DNA of 64,000 nucleotides. It comes from Durusdinium trenchii. Taxonomy: Eukaryota > Sar > Dinophyceae > Suessiales > Symbiodiniaceae. The position numbers and the translations under genes were made by a program. The stretch spans positions 186,001 through 250,000 of the forward strand of contig CAXAMN010029039.1 in NCBI GenBank assembly GCA_963970005.1, written 5' to 3'. The notes beneath the pieces are model-generated. The model worked only from the letters and a program-made list of their open reading frames with translations. It was not told where the DNA came from and did no database searches. Numbering within the stretch: the first letter of the stretch is position 1; each line of letters begins with the position of its first letter. This document shows, one piece after another, positions 51,701 to 62,300 of this stretch.

Positions 51701-53281
51701 GGAACTCATCACCTTATTTTAGACTCAAAGAGTGCCACAATGGAACAACTGGCGATCTTTTAACAAATACTGGTAGATGCACTGTTTGGGAGTTTTTCTC
51801 TTCAGAGCAGTTTCTATTTTCAGGAGCCTTCCACTGAGCCTTCCATGTTTACCTTCCATGTCTACCATCCAAAAGGCCCGGCCCACCTCCCAGTCACTCA
51901 GATTCATACCCTTCCGCCCTCTTGGTCGCTCGCTCGAACCCGGCCGAGCAGCGTCCGCCGTAGATCCGCAAGATTTCGCTCACGGTGGCCAGGCCCAGTC
52001 CAACGTCTCGGTAGCCGTCGAAGCGACCGGAGTCTTTTCCAGTTGAAGTGGTGTAGAACGCCCCCCCGCCACACATAAAGACATCAGTGATGGGGCTGGT
52101 AATTTTAACGTTTTACATTGATCATCCAATATCATCCACCCCACTGTATACCTAAATATTCCAGTTCAGTATCTGGGAACCAAACCAGCTTCTGCCCCCT
52201 ACTTACTTGGTGTGGCCTGCCCTGGAACAGTGGAGAAAGTGAGGCCATAAGTGACGCCTTGGATCTGTATTTTGAGGGCAAGAAGCATCATCAAAAGAAG
52301 GAAGGCCAACAGAAAACAGTTGTGTGGCAGTGGCAGCTCCATGGCAAAGACTGACTCAAAGACTGCCATCCCATCAGGCAGACCATCTGTTTGAAGCCAA
52401 AAAAGTAAGGAATTGATGACAAGTATTGCAAAAAATGATCGGAAACAAATAACACACACACAACATGTCAACTTCTGACTCACATGTTAGAAGATCTTTA
52501 CCAAAAACACATCAGAATGACTTGTACAACTCCCTGACAATCCGATCATGTACTATTCACATACTTGGCCAATCAGGCAGTATTTACATGTTTGTATTCG
52601 GAATGATAAGTATGTATGTCACCTTTCACAAGACCGACCATCTCCCCTATCGGCTTCTCGTTGCGTGCGCGCTTTGCGCGCTTTGCGCGCGCTTCTCGTC
52701 AAGGGCACCGTTGGCAGGACCGGTCTTATTGACAGCCTTCATCAGCCCTTGGGAAGCTGGGATCTTTCAAAAATTTGAGCACGGAAAACAGCGTGGTAAA
52801 TATTGTACATGGTCGCCTCACGAAGTTATGATAACTGTCCTATATTATGTCCATGGAAACCAAGTATGGCTCGAAGAAATAGCTTCTAGTCACAGCTTGG
52901 ATGAATCCAAAGCGATTCCAGAAGTAAACAATTGGAAATTGAGTTGGATGAAACAAGCTCCTCTTGAAGAATGAATCTGTTGGGTGGACAGGCCCATACA
53001 TCCCTATCATATCCTATATAGGTTCATCGGCTGGCTGAACTTCATTGCAATCAATCCTCCTTCGAACTCCGATTGGTGGCTTTCACCAACACTTCAGCGG
53101 ACCCCCCAGCACAACCAAAAACCCAACCTTTAAGACAGAACGGTCCCAACAAACAGCTCGAAATCCTGACACAGGCTCGCATCCACTCGAAGGCAGTGAT
53201 CCTTCGCATGGTTCCTTCGGATGTCAAGAATCCCAAACGGGTCAGTTTGAGCCTTGTCTTACCTGGACATGTGGTGATTGT

Positions 53282-53318
<37 letters not shown>

Positions 53319-56300
53319 GAACAAGAACAAGAAGCACAAGCACAACACGAACACGAACACGTCCAACACACGAGATTTGACCGAAACACATGATTTGTCA
53401 AGATCTACCGACATTGACCCCCCCAACCACCCCAACTGATCGGCAAATACGACATACCAGCTGACCTCTTGGAGCGATCTCTTTGGAGTGACCTCTTCAG
53501 TGACCCCTTTCAAGACTTAAGTGACCAAACCACTCGGGATCTCAGTCCGGGTAACTGAGAGTGGGTGGTTTCAACGCCGCAGCGAACCGGGACGTATCCG
53601 TCGCCATGAACAACCGGAACCGATTGGACAGTTGGGAAGGGACACGGGTGAAGTAAAGAAAACTTCTTGGACGAACTAGGCCTGTGAACTCCTGGTTAAA
53701 CGATGACATCTTAAAGGAGCTATAGTTGAAACTTTCTATGACGTTCACTGGTCTTGAACTTTCAACTTCAACATTGCATAACTATCAAGCTTTCTGGATT
53801 GAAACAACGTGAAGACTCAACCAATTGCTTGAAGAGCCTTTGTTTGCTTTCACATCCTACCATATGCTACCAGATCCTAGGCTTCAACCAAGCTGTATGC
53901 TTGCCATGCTTCGAGGAAGCTTTTCTGCCTCAATTCCAGGTCCTGCATGGCATGCGGACGCACACAACATCCTGCATTTCTTTAACCGGCCACAATGACT
54001 ATTCACGTTGAAAGTGGGGCTGGAACTCCTCAAACACAGAGGCTGCAGAAGCTACTTTTTGTTGCCAACGATGCTTCAGCAAATGTTTGTAAATCAAACG
54101 TCTCTGCCAGAGCCAGAGCAAGTTGTTGGTGATTAATAAAACACAATGCTACAAGCCTTTCAATTTCTCCTTCTTCAGTCATCATCGACCTATCGACGAC
54201 ACGAGTCACGACAGGGTCGCTTTTCATCGTAGAGGTGACGACGACGTGTCGGGCCTGTCGGGCAGTCCTGTGTCACTTACAGCGATCTTAATGGAATCAG
54301 CTTCCTTGTCTTGTTTGATTGTTAGGCATACCTTGGCCAATACAGCTGGAGTTGTCTCAGACCACGGATAAGAAACAAGTCATACCTTGGCAAAACGCTC
54401 GATGCCTCGATGCAGTTCCCAGTCGAACTTCCGGCAGTCACTGTGGAGGATGATTGGGGATCAGAGGATGATCGTGACAGTCAGTGCGAGTGGCCGAAGT
54501 GGAAAAAAGATGCAAAAAGCCGGATTCCTCAAGGGTTCTCTCAGTTTCACAGGACACAAGTCAAAGAAGTCTCTGTCGACAAACTTTCATTGAAGTACCT
54601 TATAGGATATTCAGATATGAACCAAAAAGGAGACGCACCGAACTACTCCTCCATTTCCCGAACTGAGCGAGAGTTCCAAGTCTCCAAATCTTCTTCGCTT
54701 TTTCCTCTCGACCGTTCGTAGCGTTCCTCATGGGTTCGTCTCCTCTAACTCTATAGTAATGAACCCATGGCCGTTCGCTTATGGGTCGCCCATGAACCGT
54801 TCGCTTCCGAGGAGGGCGGGCGTACTCGTCTCCTTTGACTCAACGACTCAGACCCGTTCCCCACGCCGCCACCGCACCACCCGCCACCGGTGTTCCGCGC
54901 CCAGGGACCGTTCCGTCCACCGTGAACTTCAGCGCCTCGGAAGCGTTCCGGAGCAGCGATAGCAGCGCTTCCCCCACCCGACCAAGGAGGCGGGGTCACA
55001 TGGGCAAACGAGGCTGGTCGTGCAGTGGATTAAGATCTCCATCCACCAGGGTGTTCCCCCACCCGACCAAGGAGATCGTCAGATATACAAGGTTTCCTGC
55101 TTGGGGACACAAGAATGAGGAAAGCATCAACAAATGTGTGCTTCTGAGTATATCGTATCTATACTATACCAAAACTTCCCCATGAGTTGGTGCTTGCACC
55201 ACCACTGGACGGAAATGGCTTTTAAAAACAGATTGACTATGCAAATGACGAATTTGCCATAACACTACGGCATTGTTGAGCACACATTTAGACATGTTCT
55301 TATCCAAGCTTCAACCTCATTTCACCGTGTCTCCGGCCGTGTCTCCTTTGTCGCTGTTCGCCATGCGGCGTTCATTAAGAGCTCACTCATGATCGACGTG
55401 AGCGCTTGAGAGTCGATGTTCACCGTCACCGGTTCGATCTCCGTTTGAAAATTCACCTCGAGCCGAGCGAGCGAACGGAAGCCGAGCGAAGAAATTCATT
55501 GGCTCGGCCAATCCTGAAGGCGCTGTGGGTAGGATACCGCTTCTCTCAACTTGGAATGTAGATTTAAGCCTGGAGAACCAGACCTAAATCACCCTAAATC
55601 AGCTTGGGTGATGCATTTGGAACCAACATGTGCCGCCATCCAAAATCGCTTCAGCTCCGCGAAACATCTCGTGCGCAGTTTCACGTCGCCTGGTCTTTCT
55701 TGATCGGCTTGCCCTTCTTGTCTTTGGCTTCGAGCGCTTTTGCCACCACTTCTTTGGCTAGAACCTGTGTCGCGGCCCGCAACCAGCGGCCCTCACACCC
55801 GAGCACAAGGTCGCGGATGAGCAAGGATTGTGAGGTGAGTAATCAACTTGTCCTGTCCATCCTTACCCAAACACAGCACTTTCACCAAGAAGTCCAAAAG
55901 CACAATCAAAAATAGAACAGCTTGCAATAGCTTGCATATTGCACCAGTCGTTGAATTAGAAGACCATCTCGTGACCATAGGCAACATGCCAATCATGCGC
56001 GACAGAATGTCACCAGACTCCCTGAAAAGTAGGTCACACCCAGGTCCCGAGACTAGCTGAGCTGCGTTGAGCTCTAGTGGCTTCTCTTTCGTTGCGCTGC
56101 TCGCAGATCGAAGCTCTGTCTTTTGAAGAGTCCTGCAGCGCAGCGTCCAGCGCAATGTAAACTCGCGTCCATGTTCACATACGATCTAGATATATTCTGA
56201 CAAGGAGAGTCTTCCCAAAAGTGAGGATGACTATGAAGCCGGGTCGATAATGACCCGGTGAGCAGTGAGTACGCAGTGAGAAGAGGGTCCGTCTGTACAG

Positions 56301-59300
56301 GATGTCGGATGTACACGGTAGACGCTCACGCGACGAAGTGGGAAAGGGGTGGTATTCTTTGTGTATCAATCCGCACACCGCAAGTATAGCTGAGAATTAT
56401 ATATTGCAACCAAGAATCCCCAAGTACACCATTTTCGTGGCCATGATCAAGGCTCTGTCTGCCTCAGATTCCGACAGGGGGATTTGCTTGCAAGGATATT
56501 CCGATATAATATACCGTTACCTAAGACAGCCTGCCAAGAGGTTGTCTGCGGCATGAACTTTGTTTACCTCGCCCACCTTCCTCCTCTTCCTACCTGATAT
56601 CCGTGCTCTTTAGCAGGTCTTAGATTCGGAAACCACCACCTATACTGTATATATATATATATAGTCTTGAAATTAAGTCATTCCTAGTAACGATTCTCCT
56701 TATGTCATTGGACAGCCAAGGATACTCGGATTTCCATGGCTTGGAAGGATGATCATGGAACCTGAAAGCCGGTTTCTGGAGGAAGCTCGTCTTCCAAAGG
56801 TCCATTTTCAGGTTCCACCAGCAGTCACAAAGGGGTGCTTAATGGAGGATAGGGGTGCCCATTATCCACTCATTTGGGGACAAAAAACCACCCCTTTGTG
56901 ACTCCTGGCATGTGAATCTTCCTGGGTGTATCCCATTTCGATCTCAGAGTCACGCACGGGTTTATCATGTTGAGGGCACTTCCAAGCTGACGCAAGCTGG
57001 CATGTTCAACCCCCCCCGGCCTTCGGCTCCAAACAAAACGGCTCGAAAAAGGCTCAATTCCAGGCACCGCAGGGTGGTTTTTCTTCCACCGAGGACCCAC
57101 AGCTTCCACGGACGAACGGTGCAGACGCGGACGAACGGTGCCGAGGAACACCCTGGCGAATCATGTCCAGCCTTGGCGCGAGGCAAACTTCTCGAAAACA
57201 CACTGGGGGAAACCCCCAATGAATTACCGAAGAATCCCATCTGATCTGCAGGGGCGTCCAAAAAGCTCGAGGGCAGGGGCCTTCTGAAATAGATCTCAAT
57301 CGGTCGCTCATCCAGAAAACTTCAGGCACACGTCCTCTTCCCCACCAAAACTCACCAACCGGGCCACGGCCTTTGCTGCGGACCCGGGTCCTTCGGGCGA
57401 CGGAGGTCGCCGCCGGGAGCTGGCATGGTCACTTTGAGGGTGTGGGAGGGTCCGGTGTTTTCTGGTATGTGTGGTATGCATGTGGTAAAACCAGGAGTGG
57501 GGCGAGAAGTTCTGAATGGAATCGAAAGGAAGGCGGAGGGGAAGACTCTGCCGAAGATCTCCAGTAGTCTGTGAACATTCGAACCAAACTACTAAAGCTA
57601 CCATTCAGATACAACAACACACACTAGGATGGAGATACATAATGACGCCCCAAAATCATCAAGACAAAAACAAAAAACGACAACTAAGTGGTGAGCCTTC
57701 TACAGACAATTAAGTGGAAGCCTCTTCGAGGCGCCTCTCTTCCTCTCAGCTCGGTCTGCCCGACGTCGTTCTCCGGGTTTCAACGAGCGAGAGCTCGGTG
57801 GTCTCGACCGGTGAAACGGTGGTCTTCCAATTCCGCCGAAGTGAGCATGGAAGGTAAACCGAGATGCATTTACATCAAAAGAAGCTATTAGTAACAAGTG
57901 CCTTACTAGTAGTAACAAGTGCCTTGCTAGTAGTAACAAGTGCCTTACTAGTAGTAACAAGTGCCTTACTAGTNNNNNNNNNNAGTGCCTTACTAGTAGT
58001 AACAAGTGCCTTACTAGTAGTAACAAGTGCCTTACTAGTAGTAACAAAGACGCTGCTAGGAGCAAGAAGCTAGTAGAAACAAGAAGCTACTAGGAACAAG
58101 TGCATCGCTACTAGTAAATACATCAGAATAATCTTGGGCATCAAGTTGGACCAACCCCTACCCCCGATGGTTCCTACATCAATGTCCACCAACATTAAGC
58201 GGTCGACACCGAAAGGGAAAAGTTGATCTTCATCTATCTTCATCGAAAGGGTGCGGCTTTTCCAAGGTCTTGAGTCCGGGGTCCAACCAACCTCCACGCG
58301 CTGCTCCGTGCCACCGGACGACGCGCTGCTCCGTGTGGAGCGTCGCACCTCGCACCGGTCCTGAGACAAGGTGTTTGCAAGACCCAGGATGCCGTGCAAC
58401 GGAGCCCGGAGCTCTTGCAGCGCGGCATCCTGTCGGGGAGGATGGGCCGATGGGCCGGCAAGATGGGGGTGTTCTACCGGGAAGCAACCGTGTTTAAATG
58501 GCTCATGCATATATGATATGATATGATGATAGATATAGTCTAATGATATAGTCTGATAGATGAAATTCGGCAGGAATGAAAATCACCCCGCTCTGGTTTT
58601 GTTTTCAATGTGTTGCATCGTTGTCGGCTTTCAGTTGGGAAGAAAGGAAGAGACCTCTTCCAACATTGGTGTCAAGCACATCTGGCAAGATCGATCTCCT
58701 TTAAGCACAAGTCACTTGCAGGAACAATGAGCTTCCAGCAGTCACTTGTAGGGGTGCTATCCATGGAGGATAGGGGTGCCCAGCTACTCCACTCACGTAA
58801 GGGGCTACAAACCACCCAACTCCATGTGACTCCTGGTTTATATCAATTCATCCACCGCGCCTTGGCTTGGGTATAGTCACTCAACTCCTTAGAGACGATG
58901 GGCAGCTGACCCACTGCAAAGACGCCAATCACCTGCCGCGACGACCGCGAGCGGCTCGCGCGCCTTCGTTCGCGACGAGAGGTCTGACTGGTCGCTCTCC
59001 TCCCACCGAACCCAAACAGTAAGTCCAGAGACGCCTCGGGCGCCCAGAGTGGGTCTATTGTACCCAGTGGGTCTGAAGAAGAACCCAGTGGGTCTATTGA
59101 AGCCACTCTGTCCTTTGGACTTACTGGGCTATTAGAGGCGGACTCGTTTCGATCGACGGTCAGCTCTCGGAGCTCTCTGTGGCGGAGAGCGCCTTGCCCG
59201 CACTGCTGAACTGAGGCGAAAAGCCGAGAATCATGTCGACGCCAAACAGGGTGAACCTCAGATCTGCGCACGCTTTTCTGAAAGCTTCACAAACCGAAGG

Positions 59301-62300
59301 AATGAAAGAGCATCCCAGTTTTTCCGCAGTTGAAAGAGGATCCTAAATGGATGGTCAAAAATGATCTAAAACACGTTTCAGTTCAGGACAGACAACAATT
59401 TCAATCAATTTCAATCTGCTTCTTCCCTTTGACCTTGCAATTGAACCTCAAAAACCCGGGATCTACTGAGTGCAACCTGTATCAACATTGAGGAAGACGG
59501 TGACTGTCTTTGCTGGTTTTGTTGGTTGCAACATGTTGGGACAACGGGGGTTGCCTGCAAGCAGAAAAAGGACGGACCATATCAAATAGATCACCAGCAA
59601 AAGGAATGTCGTCTTCCGTGAGGCCATCTACCAGCTTGAATACTCTCGGGCTCCAGCTCCACACAATTTACTGACAACTCTGATTCCCTTGCAAAGATGT
59701 TTATCTAAACCCTTCTCTTCCAGATCTTAGCTACACCCAAACAGTCATACGGACACTGCGCCCCTGTTTGGGTTCTCCAAAAAATCATCTGCACTCAGAT
59801 TTCCTCCTAGGTTGGCAGGCAAGAACATCAACTCTGTTCATTCCTCCTCTCCCCAAAAAAGTGTTGAGTTTAACATAATAATTGAAACAACCTCTACCCA
59901 ACACTGTCATCAGTCTGGGGGTCTAGATCCCCCTGACCTCCCCCCTGACCTCCTCTATCTCGTCACCAAGCCTAGCCGCTGCACTGGGCTGGAGAGGTCA
60001 CCTGCTAAGGCGACCCGGGCTGCTTCCTGCGCCAGGCTCATGGACTGAGCCGCCACCACGCCACTCAGTTTGCTCCTCAGTCAAGCTGGGGAGGAGAAGA
60101 GCTGGAGCTGAGCAAGCGAGCTGGTGCTGGTGAGAGGGGTTTAACACACAGAGAGGCGAATATGGCGAGAAGCTAGGCTACTAGGACATAAAAAGAGATG
60201 TTCTATTTACCCAAACACTCCATATGTGGGACTGGTATATATATATATATGCCTGCCAACCACTCCCATGTATGCAAATATGCCTGTCCCATGGAGTTTC
60301 TCTGTCTGGGTCCCAGAGGGATCCATCCCTTACGGTCGACCGCCTTCTTCACCCCAAAAAACCGGAAGCCTCGGGCGGTGAACTTCTCCCCCCAAAAAAG
60401 TCCGACAACAGGGACGCCTGATTTTCGGGCAGAAAACGACGTTATGCGGGTGTGGGTTTTACGCGTTTTTGTGATTTGTGGTTTTCTGTGTTTTTTTGAA
60501 AATGTTAGTTGTTTTGAAGAACGTGTCTAGCAAACATGTTGACTTGTAATGTGTCAAATGTTTCATCAATCTTATTCAATCATACTAGTTCTCATGATTC
60601 CCACACAGAAGTCCATCAACCAGCATCTATCAGCAACTCCACGACATCCCATCATACATCACCAGGTCATCACCTCTATGAGGGAGATCTGGTCTCCAAG
60701 ACCTCCAATCTCAATGAGTTCTCAATCTCCCAGCAACTGGGGCCTGGGGCCTGGGCTTCTCAGGGGCGGGGGCGAAAAAAAAAAGGTTGCCCAATCCCAT
60801 GAGCAATTTCTTTTTTTTCGTCCCCCCCCCCTCTCCCGGGGAGGAGCCCGGCAGGCCCAGTTGCTGGAGATTGAGGACTCATTGAGATTGGAGGTCTTGG
60901 AGACAAGATCCCCCTCATAGAGGTGATGATCTGATGATATATGATGTGATATCCTGAACTTGCTGATAGATTATATTTGATGGACTTCTGTGTGGGAATC
61001 ATGAGAGCTAGCAGCTAGTATTTTTGCAAAAGCTTGATGAGAGATCTGACAGATCAGAGCCATGCCAATTGGATCATTGCCTATCAGAACATGGAGAAGG
61101 AATGGGGGATTCAGGCTCTATGTGGTGAGGGTGAATACTTAGACTGTATGGTCTCAATGGTGGAGTGTGGAAGAGTGTCTTGATTTGGAGATGGGCATAT
61201 AGCTAGAGAGCATAGGAAAATGGAACTTTCCAATGTGGATGAAATGAGATGAGATGAGATGAGATGAAGCATTGGGTGCATCAAACAGCTGGCATTGGGG
61301 TTGTGGCTGTATGTATGCAATTTCATTTGAGACCAAAGGCGGCTGCATAGACGCAACACCTGGGCATGAGAGATTGGGATCCTGACTTTGAGCAAATTGT
61401 ATTGCTATACAAGCCATTGAGCAAATGCCCCAGACAGCAGCGCAATATGGATGGTGCTTCGATTGGGTTTGTTTGGCCTCCAAGAGCACATGGGCACCAT
61501 GTGAGGGAAACTTGCTAGGCAATCAATGAGGATGGGTTTCAAGATAATGATCTTCTCTCCATTTCATAAAGAAGGTGGAGGGAGAAGCCCATTCATAAAG
61601 AATGGGGAGGGAGAAACCCAAAAAGTAGGATGTGAACTCCCAATGCTCGCAGAGTGGTTCCCTATGACCTTGAGAATGAGGATGAGGCTTATTATGGGTA
61701 TGGGCGTCAAGAAGGCCATGCAAAGCCCAATTCCAATCAGTCATCCAGGCCCAGTACTACTAAGCAAGTTTCTCAACTTTTGTTGGGCCTGGTGGGCACA
61801 TTGTGTTTCAAAATAATGATCTTCTCTCCATTTCATAAAGAATGTGGAGGGAGAAGCCCATTTCATAAAGAATGTGGAGGGAGAAGCCCCAAAAGTGCTA
61901 CCTTTGCAACAATGAGAATGCTTATGGGCAAGGAAGGGTAGAGTCGGATCCAGAGGTTGCTTTAAACAAATAAAAGTTGGTTTGTTTGGGAAACAGGAGC
62001 ACAAGAACATATCTAGACCGCAACCGTGGAAACTCTTTCAAAACATTACAAAATCCAAGAAAAACACAACAAAAACGCGTAAAAACCACACCCGCATAAC
62101 GTCGAGCTCTCTTTTCGGGGGTCTGCAGGGGAGTTTGTGTTGTTGTTTCGAAGGTATGGTGAAGTCATTTAGGTCTCCCAGACTCTCCCATTCTGAACAT
62201 CAAAACCGTGCTGCAGGGGAGTTATCTTTTCTTAATAAGTATGTGTCCAAAAGCGTCATGATGAGACTCTCCACGTGTTTCCTTCATTCGGACACACTTC

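Larger units (their letters stand above)
51940..55456 (-). other. HATPase (ATP-binding) domain signatures of the hybrid kinase
   Basis: Exon 55456-55370 reads VTVNIDSQALTSIMSELLMN and, after a GC donor, joins to 54935 (ALKFTVDGTV), giving a canonical N-box with LLMNALKFT. Exon 54304 onward reads SIKIAVSDTGLPD, the G1 position; the usual second Gly of DxGxG is replaced by Pro. The exon at about 52097-51940 reads AFYTTSTGKDSGR (F-box/lid) followed by DVGLGLATVSEILRIYGG, the G2 box. Order and spacing match the Bergerat fold of histidine kinases. Borders around G1 are uncertain, since GTAAGT inside it could also be a donor. Confidence 0.7.
60421..62115. repeat. Large nested inverted repeat
   Basis: Left arm 60590 to about 60795 is closely matched in reverse complement by about 60805-61010, for example GAAGTCCATCAA (60610) against TTGATGGACTTC (60979) and CTATGAGGGAGATCTGG against AAGATCCCCCTCATAG. 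Further out, CGTTATGCGGGTGTGG at 60440 matches CCACACCCGCATAACG at 62086, so the outer arms enclose about 1.7 kb. The centre is A- and C-rich near 60770-60835. Between inner and outer right arms lies about 1 kb of unpaired sequence. Confidence 0.85.

Noticed and set aside
54880..54960. Second N-box (LLRNASEALKFT) as contiguous minus reading
   Set aside because: The first part is better explained as intron ending in CCGAG; splicing to the exon at 55370 gives the standard motif without an insertion.
54759..54962. Plus-strand open frames over the N-box exon (54.8-55.0 kb)
   Set aside because: The minus strand joins in phase with 55370 to give a canonical N-box (LLMNALKFT), which is much stronger evidence.
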